Notes: generated from the sequence alone by a model not told the origin. Shown: positions 16,226 to 25,293, counted from the first letter of the stretch. The stretch is DNA of 64,000 nt from Nocardiopsis terrae (GCF_014651695.1 NZ_BMXJ01000002.1:124001-188000), one strand, 5' to 3'. Program-made: numbers and translations.

Positions 16226-17074
16226 ATGTTCACCTTCCACAGCAGCGACGGCCTCACCGTGCACGTCCACGAGTGGCAGCCCGACGGCCCGCCGCGCGGA
16301 ATCGTACAGCTGGCACACGGCATGGGCGAGCACGCCCTGCGTTACGCTCCCCTGGCCCGGGCACTCAACGAGCGCGGGTACACGGTGTACGCCAACGACC
16401 ACCGGGGCCACGGAGCCACCATGCACGCCGCGCCCGGCCACCTGGGCGCGGACGGCTGGAACCTGCTGGTCGCCGACATGGCCGCGCTCTCCCGGATCCT
16501 GCGCGACCGCCACCCCGGCCTGCCGCTGGTACTGATCGGGCACAGCCTGGGTTCCTTCGCCACCCAGCAGTACCTGCTCGAACACGCCGACCTGCTCACC
16601 GGGGCGGCGCTCAGCGGCACCACCGCCGCGGACCTGTTCCTGGGCTCGGTCCCGCCGGGCACCACCGACCTCGACGAGGTGTTCAACGCCCCCTTCCAGC
16701 CGGTCCGGACCGGAGCGGACTGGATCAGCCGCGACGAGGAGCAGGTCGACCTGTACGTCGCCGATCCCCTGTGCGGGTTCGCGCTGGACGAGGACGGGCT
16801 GACGGGGTTGGCCACCGCGGCCTTCGGCCCGCTCACGGACCCCTCGGGGCTGCGAGGCGACCTGCCCGTGTACGTCCTGGTCGGGGACCACGACCCGCTC
16901 AACCACCGGTTGGAGTTCAGCGACGCGCTGGTCGAGCGCTATCGCGAAGCGGGCGTCACCGACCTCGTGTACCGCACCTACCCGGGCGCGCGGCACGAGG
17001 TGCTCAACGAGACCAACCGGGCGGAGGTCGTCGGTGAGCTGGTGGAGTGGGTGGATCGGGTGACCGGCGCCTGA
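16226..17074 (+). CDS. Alpha/beta hydrolase, monoacylglycerol-lipase-like
   Basis: 282 residues from the ATG at 16226 (GGGAGAG upstream). Contains the HGMGEH oxyanion motif, NDHRGHG, the nucleophile elbow GHSLGS, acid in VGDHDPLNH and His in GARHEVLNE. This set defines the serine aminopeptidase S33/lysophospholipase group (Hydrolase_4), which hydrolyses monoacylglycerols and lysophospholipids. Acts in the cytoplasm, with no signal peptide. Confidence 0.88.
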   Translation: MFTFHSSDGLTVHVHEWQPDGPPRGIVQLAHGMGEHALRYAPLARALNERGYTVYANDHRGHGATMHAAPGHLGADGWNLLVADMAALSRILRDRHPGLPLVLIGHSLGSFATQQYLLEHADLLTGAALSGTTAADLFLGSVPPGTTDLDEVFNAPFQPVRTGADWISRDEEQVDLYVADPLCGFALDEDGLTGLATAAFGPLTDPSGLRGDLPVYVLVGDHDPLNHRLEFSDALVERYREAGVTDLVYRTYPGARHEVLNETNRAEVVGELVEWVDRVTGA

Positions 17075-17128
17075 GCTGGTCCCTTAGGTTGGCCTCAGCA
17101 AGGCATCCGACCGACCGGAGGTACACGC

Positions 17129-17482
17129 GTGACCAGTGTCGTCAAGTTCAACGTCCTGACCGTCCCCGAGGGCGAGGGCTCCACGCTGGAGGAGCGTTTC
17201 GCCAAGCGCGCGGGTCTGGTGGAGGACCAGGAGGGGTTCGAGGAGTTCCAGCTCCTGCGCCCCGTCGAGGGCACCGACAAGTACCTGGTGTACACCCGCT
17301 GGCGGTCCGAGGAGGACTTCCAGAACTGGGTGAGCGGCCAGGCCTTCCGGAAGGGCCACGCCCAGGCCGCGGCCGACGCGAAGAAGGACGGCCACGCGTC
17401 CGGCGGGCACGGCGGTCCGGCGGCGAGCAACAGCGAGATCTGGGGCTTCGAGGTCGTCCAGCACGTCACAGCCCGTAGCTGA
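17129..17482 (+). CDS. Antibiotic biosynthesis monooxygenase (ABM) domain protein
   Basis: 117 residues from a GTG at 17129 with GGAGG upstream and a TAGGTT -10-like box at 17087. The ferredoxin-like ABM fold is suggested by VVKFNVLTVPEG, FEEFQLLRPVEGTDKYLVYTRW and FQNWVSGQAFRKGH. That last motif, with Trp and His, is shared with IsdG/MhuD-type heme-degrading enzymes, so heme breakdown is possible; general ABM proteins have other substrates. No iron box is visible nearby. Confidence 0.82.
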   Translation: MTSVVKFNVLTVPEGEGSTLEERFAKRAGLVEDQEGFEEFQLLRPVEGTDKYLVYTRWRSEEDFQNWVSGQAFRKGHAQAAADAKKDGHASGGHGGPAASNSEIWGFEVVQHVTARS

Positions 17483-17501
17483 GCCCGGTCGCCCTCCCCT
17501 T

Positions 17502-17526
17502 CCGGCCGGTACGTGTGACCGGCCGG
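17502..17526. terminator. Hairpin between convergent genes
   Basis: CCGGCCGGT pairs with ACCGGCCGG across a 7-base loop, with additional CCCTCCC/GGGAGGG pairing outside. It lies between the ABM gene and the convergent methyltransferase gene. Confidence 0.6.
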
Positions 17527-17556
17527 GAGGGCGGGCGACAGGCCCGGACACGGGCC

Positions 17557-18318
17557 TCACTCCGGCTTGCGGGCCTCGATCAGGTGGCGGGCGGAGTGGG
17601 CCACGAACGGCCCCTGCGCCGTGATCCGCTCGTGCAGCTCCCGCAGCCGGTCGCGGTACCCGTCCACGGTGAATCCGGGCACCATCCACACGACCTTGCG
17701 CAGGAAGTACACGATTGCTCCGACGTCGTGGAACTCCGTCCTGAGCCGCTCCGCCCTGAGGTCGACGACCTCCAGCCCGGCCGCTTCGGCCCCGGCCGCC
17801 TCCCGGTCCGGGTGGCGTGCGTCGCGGACCTCCTCCGGCTGGGGGCCGAGGAAGTACTCGACCAGCTCGAAGACGCTCGACGGCCCGACGTGCTGTGCCA
17901 GGTAGGTGCCGCCGGGGGTGAGGACGCGGGCGATCTCCTCCCACCAGACGGTCACCGGGTGGCGGCATACGACCAGGTCGAAGGCGGCGTCGGCGAAGGG
18001 CAGCGGGGGTTCGTCCGGGTCGGCGACCACGGCCACCCCTCTGGGGTGCAGGAGGCGGGTGGCCCTGGCGACGTTGGGCGGCCACCCCTCGGTGGCGACG
18101 GTCAGTGGCGGGTGTCCGGGGATCCCGGCGAGGACCTCGCCGCCCCCGGTCTGGATGTCGAGGGCGGCGGAGGCGCGGGCCATCCGCTCACCCATGAGTC
18201 GCTGGTAGCCCCAGGAGGGGCGCTGCTCGGTGGCACGGCCCTCGAACCAGGAGAAGTCCCAGCCCTCGGTCGGCTCGGCTGCGGCCCCGGCGAGGAGCTC
18301 GTCGAAGGTTCTGCTCAT
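17557..18318 (-). CDS. Class I SAM-dependent methyltransferase
   Basis: 253 residues from the ATG at 18318, which has a strong GGGAGGAGG site. The usual motif I GxGxG is degenerate: DIQTGGGEVLAGI. Later motifs are clear: FADAAFDLVVCRHPV and EEIARVLTPGGTYLAQHVG. A small-molecule methyltransferase (Methyltransf_11/25 type) is likely. Substrate unknown. Divergent from the BenE-like transporter gene. Confidence 0.78.
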   Translation of the reverse strand: MSRTFDELLAGAAAEPTEGWDFSWFEGRATEQRPSWGYQRLMGERMARASAALDIQTGGGEVLAGIPGHPPLTVATEGWPPNVARATRLLHPRGVAVVADPDEPPLPFADAAFDLVVCRHPVTVWWEEIARVLTPGGTYLAQHVGPSSVFELVEYFLGPQPEEVRDARHPDREAAGAEAAGLEVVDLRAERLRTEFHDVGAIVYFLRKVVWMVPGFTVDGYRDRLRELHERITAQGPFVAHSARHLIEARKPE

Positions 18319-18432
18319 CCGCACATCCTCCTCCCAGGTCAGGGCCCGGATCCACCGGTTTTCACCCCGCCGCGTCCGGTGGCCCCCACCCGGTTGCCGG
18401 AGCTCGGTGGTGGGACGACAGGATGGTTCGTT

Positions 18433-19683
18433 ATGAGAACGCTCGCCCGGCGTGCGCGGCACGCCTTTCCCCTGTCCGCCGTGACCGCCGGGCTCATCGC
18501 CGTCCTGGTCGGGGTGACGAGCTCGGCCGCGATCGTGTTCACCGCCGCCGAGGCCGCCGGAGCCTCCCCCGGGGAGATCGCCTCGTGGATGCTCGCGCTG
18601 GGCGTGGGCATGGCCGTGACCTGTGTCGGCCTGTCCCTGCGTTACCGGGCCCCCGTGGTGACCGCCTGGTCCACGCCGGGGGCCGCCCTGCTGGCGGTCG
18701 GGTTGGACGGGGTGACCATGGCCCAGGCCGTGGGCGCCTTCCTGTTCTCTGCCGCGCTCATCACGCTGAGCGGGGTGACGGGGTGGTTCGAGCGGGTGAT
18801 GGACCGCATCCCGGTACCGCTGGCCGCGGGGTTGCTGGCGGGGGTGCTGCTGCAGTTCGGGATCGGGCTGTTCACCAGCATGGAGGGCGACTTCGCGGTG
18901 GTGTTCGCGATGTTCACGGTGTACCTGCTGTGTCGCCGGTGGCTTCCCCGGTACGCGGTCCTGCTCTCCCTGCTCGCCGGTGGCCTGGTGGCCGCAGCAC
19001 AGGGCTCCCTGCGGTTGGGGTCGGTGGAACTCGCCCTGGCCGCGCCCGTGTTCGTCGCCCCCGAGTTCTCCCTGCCGGTGCTGGTCAGTGTCGGCCTGCC
19101 GCTGTTCGTGGTGACGATGGCCTCGCAGAACCTGCCGGGGGTGGCGGTGCTGCGCGGCGACGGCTACCGGGTGCCGATCTCCCCGGTGATCGGGTGGACC
19201 GGGGCGACCAACCTGGTCCTGGCCCCGTTCGGCTGCTACGGGATGAACCTGGCCGCGATCACCGCGGCGATCTGCACGGGCCCGCAGGCCCACCCGGACC
19301 GGGAGCGCCGCTACCTCGCCGGGGTCTGGGCGGGTGTCTTCTACCTGTGCGTGGGGTTGTTCGGCGCGACCGTGGCGTCGCTGCTGGCCACACTGCCGTC
19401 AACCCTGGTGCTGGCGATCGCCGGGCTGGGGCTGCTGGGCACGATCGGCGGTTCGCTGGCTTCGGCGGTCTCCGACGAGGGGTCCCGGGAGGCCGCGGTG
19501 GTGACGTTCCTGGCGACGGCCTCCGGGTTCACCCTGTTCGGGGTGGGGTCGGCCTTCTGGGGCCTGCTCGCCGGGGTCCTCACCCTGCTGGTGACCCGCC
19601 CGCGCCGGGCTCCGGCCGGGGTGGCGGAGCAGACCGCGGACGAGCCCCCGCTGGAGGTGCCGCCCCGGGATCCCCTGCGGTAA
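18433..19683 (+). CDS. benE: BenE family benzoate/H+ symporter
   Basis: 416 residues, about 12 membrane helices. The sequence follows the BenE family (PF03594) closely: GLIAVLVGVTSSAAIVFTAA near the start, APVVTAWSTPGAAL, the MASQNLPGVAVLRGDGYRVP signature and GCYGMNLAAITAAICTG. It would import benzoate or similar aromatic acids with protons. No catabolic genes are nearby, so the true substrate is uncertain. Start is the ATG at 18433 with AGGA upstream. Confidence 0.9.
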   Translation: MRTLARRARHAFPLSAVTAGLIAVLVGVTSSAAIVFTAAEAAGASPGEIASWMLALGVGMAVTCVGLSLRYRAPVVTAWSTPGAALLAVGLDGVTMAQAVGAFLFSAALITLSGVTGWFERVMDRIPVPLAAGLLAGVLLQFGIGLFTSMEGDFAVVFAMFTVYLLCRRWLPRYAVLLSLLAGGLVAAAQGSLRLGSVELALAAPVFVAPEFSLPVLVSVGLPLFVVTMASQNLPGVAVLRGDGYRVPISPVIGWTGATNLVLAPFGCYGMNLAAITAAICTGPQAHPDRERRYLAGVWAGVFYLCVGLFGATVASLLATLPSTLVLAIAGLGLLGTIGGSLASAVSDEGSREAAVVTFLATASGFTLFGVGSAFWGLLAGVLTLLVTRPRRAPAGVAEQTADEPPLEVPPRDPLR

Positions 19684-19688
19684 AGGGC

Positions 19689-19718
19689 TTGCGGGAACGG
19701 AAGCTCCGCCGCTATAAA
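19689..19718 (+). promoter_or_regulatory. Sigma70-type promoter of the leader/GNAT transcript
   Basis: -35 TTGCGG (19689-19694), an 18-base spacer, and -10 TATAAA (19713-19718). This is unusually AT-rich for this genome. The predicted RNA start near 19725 leaves about 50 bases before the small leader frame. Confidence 0.55.
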
Positions 19719-19774
19719 TGCTGTGGCCGCGTCCGACCCCCGGCGCGGCGGAGACCAGAGAGGAGGCACATCCG

Positions 19775-19828
19775 ATGTTCCCCGTGATCACCGCGTCCGT
19801 GTCCTCCCGGGTCAGCGACCACCGCTGA
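19775..19828 (+). CDS. 17-residue leader peptide candidate
   Basis: A short frame encoding MFPVITASVSSRVSDHR starts at an ATG with a near-ideal AGAGGAGG site eight bases upstream, better than that of the large gene after it. It ends 38 bases before the GNAT start. Position and spacing suggest an upstream frame controlling translation of the next gene. It is not similar to leader peptides I can name. Confidence 0.5.
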   Translation: MFPVITASVSSRVSDHR

Positions 19829-19866
19829 CCCCGGCGACGGCGGGCGCACACACCGAAGGTGCTGCC

Positions 19867-20838
19867 TTGACCGTTCTTCCGAACGCCCTGACCGTCCGTC
19901 CCATCACCGGTCCCGAAGAGCTGGAGCTCTTCAACCGGCTGCCCTACGTGCAGAACCCCGAGTTCGCCGACGACCTCGCCAAGGGTCGCCGCCGCCCCTC
20001 CTGGATGTGGGTGGCCCTCGACGGCGACCGGCTCCTGGCCCGCCTGTCCTGGTGGTGCCGCAACCATGACGACGCCCCCTTCCTGCTGGACGTCCTCGAC
20101 GTGGACGACAGCGCCCGCGACGTGGACCGTGTCGGCGTGGCCGAACACCTGCTGCGCACCGCGAACGAGGCCCTCTTCCCGGAGGGCGTCCCGGTCCCCC
20201 AGGGCACTCCCCCGCCCGAGTACCTGCGTTTCGTCCCCGCCGACTGGCGCGAGGACGGGGCGGCCCGGCGCACGGTGGAGGACCGTGTGCACGCGGTCGA
20301 GCGGGTGGGCGCCGTCCCGCTCGTCGAGCGCCTGCGCTACGAGTGGTTCGCCGGGTATCCGGTCCCCCGGCCGAGCGGGCGCCTGCGGTTCCGCGGGATC
20401 GAGGGCACCGAGGACATCCTCGGCCTCATGGCCCGCGCCCTGGAGGGGACCCTGGACGCCCACGACCGCGTCGACCTCGACGAGAAGTCCGCCGAGGAGG
20501 TCGCCGCGGCCAACTTCGCCGACGAGTTCGCCAACTACACGACGCCCCGGGACTGGTGGCGGGTGGCGACGCTCCCCGACGGCGAGCCGGTGGGCTTCGT
20601 CATCCCCGCCCGCAACGCCTACCACCCGATCATCGCCTACATCGCGGTGCTGCCCGAGCACCGCGGCAACGGCTACATCGACGACCTGCTCGCCGAGGGC
20701 ACCCGGGTGCTGGCCGAGGAGGGTGTTTCCAGCGTCCGGGCCGCCACGGACGTCGGCAACGCGCCGATGGCCGAGGCGTTCACCCGGGCGGGCTACGACA
20801 CCATCAGCGCCGTGGTGAACATGACCTGGACGAAGTAG
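19867..20838 (+). CDS. GNAT family N-acetyltransferase
   Basis: 323 residues from a TTG at 19867 with GAAGGTG upstream; reading further back would run through the leader region. The C-terminal half carries the GNAT core: EPVGFVIPARNAYHPIIAYIAVLPEHRGNGYIDDLL (motif A, acetyl-CoA pyrophosphate loop) and NAPMAEAFTRAGYD. The N-terminal half (about 1-150) looks like a second, degenerate GNAT-like domain. Acceptor unknown. Expression may depend on the leader frame upstream. Confidence 0.82.
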   Translation: MTVLPNALTVRPITGPEELELFNRLPYVQNPEFADDLAKGRRRPSWMWVALDGDRLLARLSWWCRNHDDAPFLLDVLDVDDSARDVDRVGVAEHLLRTANEALFPEGVPVPQGTPPPEYLRFVPADWREDGAARRTVEDRVHAVERVGAVPLVERLRYEWFAGYPVPRPSGRLRFRGIEGTEDILGLMARALEGTLDAHDRVDLDEKSAEEVAAANFADEFANYTTPRDWWRVATLPDGEPVGFVIPARNAYHPIIAYIAVLPEHRGNGYIDDLLAEGTRVLAEEGVSSVRAATDVGNAPMAEAFTRAGYDTISAVVNMTWTK

Positions 20839-20846
20839 CGGCGCAG

Positions 20847-20882
20847 GCGCGGGCGGGGACGTGGGAACGCCCCCGCCCGCGC
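20847..20882. terminator. Bidirectional hairpin
   Basis: GCGCGGGCGGGG and CCCCGCCCGCGC form a perfect 12-bp stem between the convergent GNAT and nucleotidyltransferase genes. Confidence 0.65.
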
Positions 20883-20927
20883 GTGGGGTCGGCGGTGCCG
20901 TCGGCTCCGGAGAGGCGCCGTTCGGCG

Positions 20928-21710
20928 CTACCGGGCCCCGGCGATGATCCGCCCGGTCTCGGCGACCGCGGCGAGGAGGTCCTGGGGGTCGGCGGTCATC
21001 CCGGCGACCACGAAGTCCACCTCCTCCAGCCCGGCGCTGGCGAGCAGGGTCCTGTCGTTGGTCGCCCACTCGCCGCGGGCGGCCAGTACGGCGTGCGCGG
21101 TCTGCGAGGCGGCCTGGGCGATCAGCCCCGCGCACCGGGCCACCCGGCCGTACGGCGCGTGGTCGTGTTCGGCGTGGGCGAGGTTGGCCGAGGCGAACCC
21201 GCGCCAGAGGGGCGGTGCGCTCCGGCGGAGCGCGTCCGGGTAGCCGGGCCGGGGCAGGTCACCGACCAGTACCCGGCCGACGGCGAGTTCGGCGACGACC
21301 AGGTAGGTGGGGGCGCCCACCAGGTGGAACATGAGCGGTTCGATCCGGAACCGGCCCTGTTCGGCCTCGGCCAGTTCGTGTTCGACCACGTCGAGGTCGC
21401 GGTAGTGGACGTCCACGCCACGGCCGTCGATCCGCAGCCGGGCGCCGCCGTTGAACACGCCCCCGCCCCAGCCGCCGATCTCCGAGACCTCGCCCTCCCA
21501 TCCGGTCTCCCGAAGCGCCCGGGGGTCGAACCCGCCCGCGGTGCCCCGGTAGTAGAGGGCGAGGTCCCAGTCGCTGTCCGGCCGGTGGGTGCCCTGGGCC
21601 CGCGAACCGCCGAGGGAGACCGCCTCGGCCCCGGGGAGGGCGGCGAGCCGGTCGGCGGTGGCGGAGAGGAAGCGTTCGTCGGAGCCGGCACGGCCGTCGG
21701 TGTGGGTCAT
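20928..21710 (-). CDS. Nucleotidyltransferase-domain protein
   Basis: 260 residues from the ATG at 21710 (GGAGG very close to the start). The Pol-beta-like signature is clear: VSLGGSRAQGTHRPDSDWDLALYY, with the GS and DxD residues that bind Mg-nucleotide, and a later VDVHY strand that supplies the third acidic residue. A helical C-terminal domain follows (about 170-260). Family members nucleotidylate small molecules, antibiotics or proteins. No HEPN partner gene is beside it, so a toxin-antitoxin role is not supported. Confidence 0.8.
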   Translation of the reverse strand: MTHTDGRAGSDERFLSATADRLAALPGAEAVSLGGSRAQGTHRPDSDWDLALYYRGTAGGFDPRALRETGWEGEVSEIGGWGGGVFNGGARLRIDGRGVDVHYRDLDVVEHELAEAEQGRFRIEPLMFHLVGAPTYLVVAELAVGRVLVGDLPRPGYPDALRRSAPPLWRGFASANLAHAEHDHAPYGRVARCAGLIAQAASQTAHAVLAARGEWATNDRTLLASAGLEEVDFVVAGMTADPQDLLAAVAETGRIIAGAR

Positions 21711-21777
21711 GCCTCCATGGTGCCCCTGCCCGGCACCCCCTCCGCCCCTCCTCCCCGTCCCGGTTCCCGGGCCGCGG

Positions 21778-23454
21778 TCAGGCGGGTCCGCCGGTCTCCC
21801 GGCCGCCGACCCCGTTGGTCCCGCTCTCGGGACCGTTCGGACCGCCTCCGGCATCACGCTGCTGATCGCGCCGCATCCGACGGGACCGTGCCGTCAGGGG
21901 AGCCTTGCGCTGCCGTTGGGTACCGGAACCCTCGGCGAACTCCGCCTGGAGGGACTTCACCAGCGCGGCCATCATGAAGAAGCCGATCACGAAGAACGGC
22001 AGCCCGAACACGATGATCGTCTGTTGCAGCGCGTCAAGGCCCCCCTCGCCGGACGCCGTGAGGACCGTGGCGGCGACCACCCCCTCGGTGATGCCCCAGA
22101 ACACCCGCTGGCGGGTCGGGGAGTCCGACGTTCCGGAGCAGAGCATGTCCACCACCAGGGACGCCGAGTCCGAGGAGGTGGTGAAGAAGATGACCACGAT
22201 GACGATGGCTATCACCGAGAGCAGGGTCGTCAGCGGGTAGTGGGTCAGGAAGGCGAAGAGCGCGCCGGGGATGTCCCCCTGCTCCACGACCTCCTCCACC
22301 AGGCCGCCGCCCTGGTTCATCTCGATGTCGAAGGAGGAGAGCCCGAACACGCTGAACCAGACGATGCTGAACGCGGTGGGCAGCCCCAGCACCCCCAGGA
22401 CGAACTCCCGGATGGTGCGCCCCTTGGAGATGCGGGCGATGAAGATCCCCACGAACGGCGACCAGGTGATGGTCCACGCCCAGTAGAAGACCGTCCAGGT
22501 GCCCTGCCACCCCGTGTTACCGAACGCGTCGTTCCAGAACGAGAGCGGGATCAGCCACTCCAGGTAGATACCGGTGGTCTCGATGACGCCCTTGGCCAGG
22601 AACAGGGAGGACCCGGCGAAGAACACGAAGAGGAGCAGCCCGACCGCCATCACGATGTTGATGGAGGAGAGCCACTTGATCCCGGTGTCCAGACCGGTCA
22701 TCACGGAGATCACCGCGATCAGGGTGATGACGGAGATGAGGATGATCTGGGTGAGGCGGCTCTCCTCGATACCGAACAGCGTGTTGAGCCCGCTGTTGAT
22801 CTGCATGGTGCCCAGGCCGATGGTCACCGCAACACCGAACAGGGTGCCCAGCACCGCGAAGATGTCGATGAGCCGGCCGAAGGGGCCGTTGATCCGCTCC
22901 CCGAGGAAGGGGTAGAAGATCGAGCTGACCCGGAAGGGCAGGCCCTTGCGGTAGACGAAGTAGGCGAAGGCCAGGGCCGGCAGGCAGAAGATCGTCCAGG
23001 TGTGCAGCCCGAAGTGGTAGAGCGTGAACCCCATGGCCTGTTCCGCGGCCTGGACCGATCCGGGTTCGACGTTGCCCTGCGGCGGGTTGGCGAAATGGCT
23101 GATCGGTTCGGCCACACCCCAGAACATGAGGATGCTGCCGATACCGGCCGCGAACAGCATGCAGAACCAGGTGAGGTTGCTGTACTCGGGTTTGCTGTCC
23201 GGTGAGCCGAGACGGACGTGTCCGAACCGGCTGAGCGAGATCCAGATCAGGAAGATGAGGAAGCTCGTCACACCGAGGATGTAGAGCCAGCCCATTCGGG
23301 ACAGGATCCAGCCCGAGGTGGCGCCGAAGACCAGGTCCACCGTGTCGGTGAAGGCGATGGCGCACACGACGAACAGGACGGTCAGTGCGGCCGATATGAA
23401 GAAGATCGCCGGATTGGTTTCCAATCCCAGCTTGTGTGCCAGCTTTTCGAACAT
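21778..23454 (-). CDS. BCCT family betaine/carnitine/choline transporter
   Basis: 558 residues, 12 membrane helices. Matches the BCCT family (PF02028) with AAGIGSILMFWGVAEPISHF, GLHTWTIFCLPALAFAYFVYRK, and the signature WTVFYWAWTITWSPFVGIFIARIS carrying the substrate-binding Trp box. The C-terminal tail (about 500-558) is charged, Gln/Arg-rich, and may sense osmotic state as in BetP. Likely imports compatible solutes such as glycine betaine with Na+ or H+. Start ATG at 23454 has only a weak upstream site. The unusual AT-rich leader upstream may matter for regulation. Confidence 0.93.
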   Translation of the reverse strand: MFEKLAHKLGLETNPAIFFISAALTVLFVVCAIAFTDTVDLVFGATSGWILSRMGWLYILGVTSFLIFLIWISLSRFGHVRLGSPDSKPEYSNLTWFCMLFAAGIGSILMFWGVAEPISHFANPPQGNVEPGSVQAAEQAMGFTLYHFGLHTWTIFCLPALAFAYFVYRKGLPFRVSSIFYPFLGERINGPFGRLIDIFAVLGTLFGVAVTIGLGTMQINSGLNTLFGIEESRLTQIILISVITLIAVISVMTGLDTGIKWLSSINIVMAVGLLLFVFFAGSSLFLAKGVIETTGIYLEWLIPLSFWNDAFGNTGWQGTWTVFYWAWTITWSPFVGIFIARISKGRTIREFVLGVLGLPTAFSIVWFSVFGLSSFDIEMNQGGGLVEEVVEQGDIPGALFAFLTHYPLTTLLSVIAIVIVVIFFTTSSDSASLVVDMLCSGTSDSPTRQRVFWGITEGVVAATVLTASGEGGLDALQQTIIVFGLPFFVIGFFMMAALVKSLQAEFAEGSGTQRQRKAPLTARSRRMRRDQQRDAGGGPNGPESGTNGVGGRETGGPA

Positions 23455-23777
23455 GCCGACTGCTTTCTGGTTTACCGGTTTTGTCCGACAACGCGGTCCG
23501 ACCCTTCCACCCCGCTGTCTGCCTCGGGCAAGGATACGCACCGGGAAGGGCTTTTCCCCTTCCTCCTTGCCGTTGCACGGACACCAGAACCATTTTCTTC
23601 GGACATTACACAGAAAAAAGAAAAAGCATCCTGAAACTACTCAAAAACCAAAAAGTATGACAAAAATCCCGCACGTTCGGGGTATCCATCCGGGCGCGGG
23701 GGTTCGCCGGGGACGTGCGGGGAAGGAGCCCCTTCGCACCCCGACCGAAGACCGCCGTTCGACCCCGGGAGCCCTTC
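23455..23777. other. AT-rich divergent regulatory region
   Basis: The 323 bases between the BCCT transporter and the HAD gene hold no gene I can support. Part of it (about 23580-23670) is strikingly A/T-rich, with A-tracts such as AGAAAAAAGAAAAAG. A hairpin GGAAGGG-N6-CCCTTCC lies at 23544-23563. An A-tract-rich upstream region could act as UP elements or as a silencer (Lsr2-type) target; this is inference. Confidence 0.4.
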
Positions 23778-24374
23778 TTGGACGCTGTGCTGTTCGACAT
23801 GTTCGGTGTGGTCGCCATGGACCAGTCGCCGACGGTCCGCGAGGCGATGGTGGAGTACTCCGGACACGGCCACGACGCCTTCTGGGCCGCCTACTGGGCG
23901 CCGCGCAAGGACTACGACCGAGGCGACCTGGACGGACCCGCCTACTGGCAGGCGGTGGGCGGGCTGCTCGGCACCGCCTTCTCCCCGGACCGGGTCGAGC
24001 GGCTCCTCTCCCTGGACCTGGAGAGCTGGTCGCGGCTGAACGAGGAATCGGTGGAGCTGGTCTCGGAGCTCGCCGACGCGAGGGTCCCGCTCGGGCTGCT
24101 CTCGAACATCCCCCCGGAACTGGCCGCCCGCTTCGAGGAGCGCCACGCGCGCCTGCTGGAGCTGTTTCCGGTGCTGGGGCTCTCCTGCCGGATCGGGCAC
24201 GCCAAACCGGAGGCGGACGCCTACCGGTGGTGCCTGGAGCGCATGGGCGCCGCCGGGGAAGTGCTGTTCGTGGACGACAACCGGTCCAACGTCGAGGCCG
24301 CCCGGGCGCTCGGGCTCCGGGGGCACGTGTTCACCTCGGTGCCGGAGCTGCGCCGGGCGCTGGGCCGCCCCTGA
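23778..24374 (+). CDS. HAD-superfamily hydrolase
   Basis: 198 residues from a TTG at 23778 with GGGAG upstream. Subfamily IA layout: motif I FDMFGVVA with the nucleophile Asp (the second Asp is replaced by Phe, as in some epoxide-hydrolase-N-domain-like HADs), motif II LLSNI, Lys in GHAKPEADAYRW, and motif IV FVDDNRSNVEAA. Probably a phosphatase or dehalogenase-like enzyme; the unusual motif I makes phosphatase activity less certain. Confidence 0.82.
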   Translation: MDAVLFDMFGVVAMDQSPTVREAMVEYSGHGHDAFWAAYWAPRKDYDRGDLDGPAYWQAVGGLLGTAFSPDRVERLLSLDLESWSRLNEESVELVSELADARVPLGLLSNIPPELAARFEERHARLLELFPVLGLSCRIGHAKPEADAYRWCLERMGAAGEVLFVDDNRSNVEAARALGLRGHVFTSVPELRRALGRP

Positions 24375-24405
24375 GGACCCCACCCCACCGGTACCCGGAC
24401 ACGAC

Positions 24406-25293
24406 TCAGGCGTCGAGCTCGCGGAGGAGTTCGGCGACCTTCTCGGGCTGCTCGTACAGGGACAGGTGCCCCGCCCCTTCGATGGTGTGCACACCCGTGT
24501 CGAGGAACCGGCGGGCCGGACCGTGCAGACGGGCGGGCGAGAAGAACGGGTCGTGTGAACCGGTGGCCACCCGGACCGGGGTTCCGGCCCAGGCCAGGAA
24601 GGACTCCGCCTGCAGCGGGGTCGGCGTCGAGTGGGTACGGCAGTGGCGCGAGACCAGGGTCAGCCACTCCGCCTCGGACCGGTGCTCCGCGCAGCCGGTG
24701 TCCGTGGACGGTCCGCTGAGGAACTCTATGAGCCGGTTGCTGGTCTGCTCGTTGGGGTGGAGCATCCACGGCAGGGTGACGCGCATCGACTCCGAGCTGA
24801 CGCCGGCCGCGGTCAACCCGGCGGGGTTGAGCAGCAGCATCCCGGCGACGAGCGGGTTCGGGGTCGAGGACAGCGCGATCGCCGCGCCCCGGGAGTGGCC
24901 CAGGACGATGACCGGCTCGTCGGTGATCCGGGGCAGCAGTTCGTCGAGCCACTCACCGTAGGCACCGATCCGGGAACCGGAGGTCCGCTGGCTACAGCTC
25001 AGCCCCGGCTGCCCGGGCGGGTCGACCAGCAGCACCGGACGCTCCGCGGCGAGCGCGCGGGCCGCGGGAACCGTGGTGGCGGCGTTGAAGTTGGTGCCCG
25101 ACAGGACCAGGACCGGGGTGCCGGTCCCGCCCGAGGCGCGGAAGGCCTGCGTGGGGCCCAGCCGGGTCTGCACGGGAGGAAGGGGCGCGAGTTCGGGCCA
25201 CTGGCTGAGGGCTCTGTGACACCAGGCGTGCACGGACCGCTCGGCTGTTTCGGAGCGGTAGACACGCGCGGCGCGGAGGGGGACGACGGTCAT
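24406..25293 (-). CDS. Alpha/beta hydrolase
   Basis: 295 residues from the ATG at 25293. Motifs: VLVLSGTNFN, VDPPGQPGLS, nucleophile elbow GHSRGA, a Gly-Ser-His-Asp acid region (VATGSHDPFF) and GAGHLSLYEQP with the catalytic His. No signal peptide. The substrate is not evident. Transcribed towards the convergent HAD gene, with only 31 bases between their stops. Confidence 0.8.
   Translation of the reverse strand: MTVVPLRAARVYRSETAERSVHAWCHRALSQWPELAPLPPVQTRLGPTQAFRASGGTGTPVLVLSGTNFNAATTVPAARALAAERPVLLVDPPGQPGLSCSQRTSGSRIGAYGEWLDELLPRITDEPVIVLGHSRGAAIALSSTPNPLVAGMLLLNPAGLTAAGVSSESMRVTLPWMLHPNEQTSNRLIEFLSGPSTDTGCAEHRSEAEWLTLVSRHCRTHSTPTPLQAESFLAWAGTPVRVATGSHDPFFSPARLHGPARRFLDTGVHTIEGAGHLSLYEQPEKVAELLRELDA

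Noticed and set aside
17515..19683. Open plus-strand frame from 17515 through the BenE-like gene as one 722-residue protein
   Set aside because: The first 300 residues are antisense to the methyltransferase; the BenE family start coincides with the ATG at 18433.
20928..21710. MNT/HEPN toxin-antitoxin pair
   Set aside because: The nucleotidyltransferase is 260 residues with its own helical domain, and no HEPN-type gene lies next to it.
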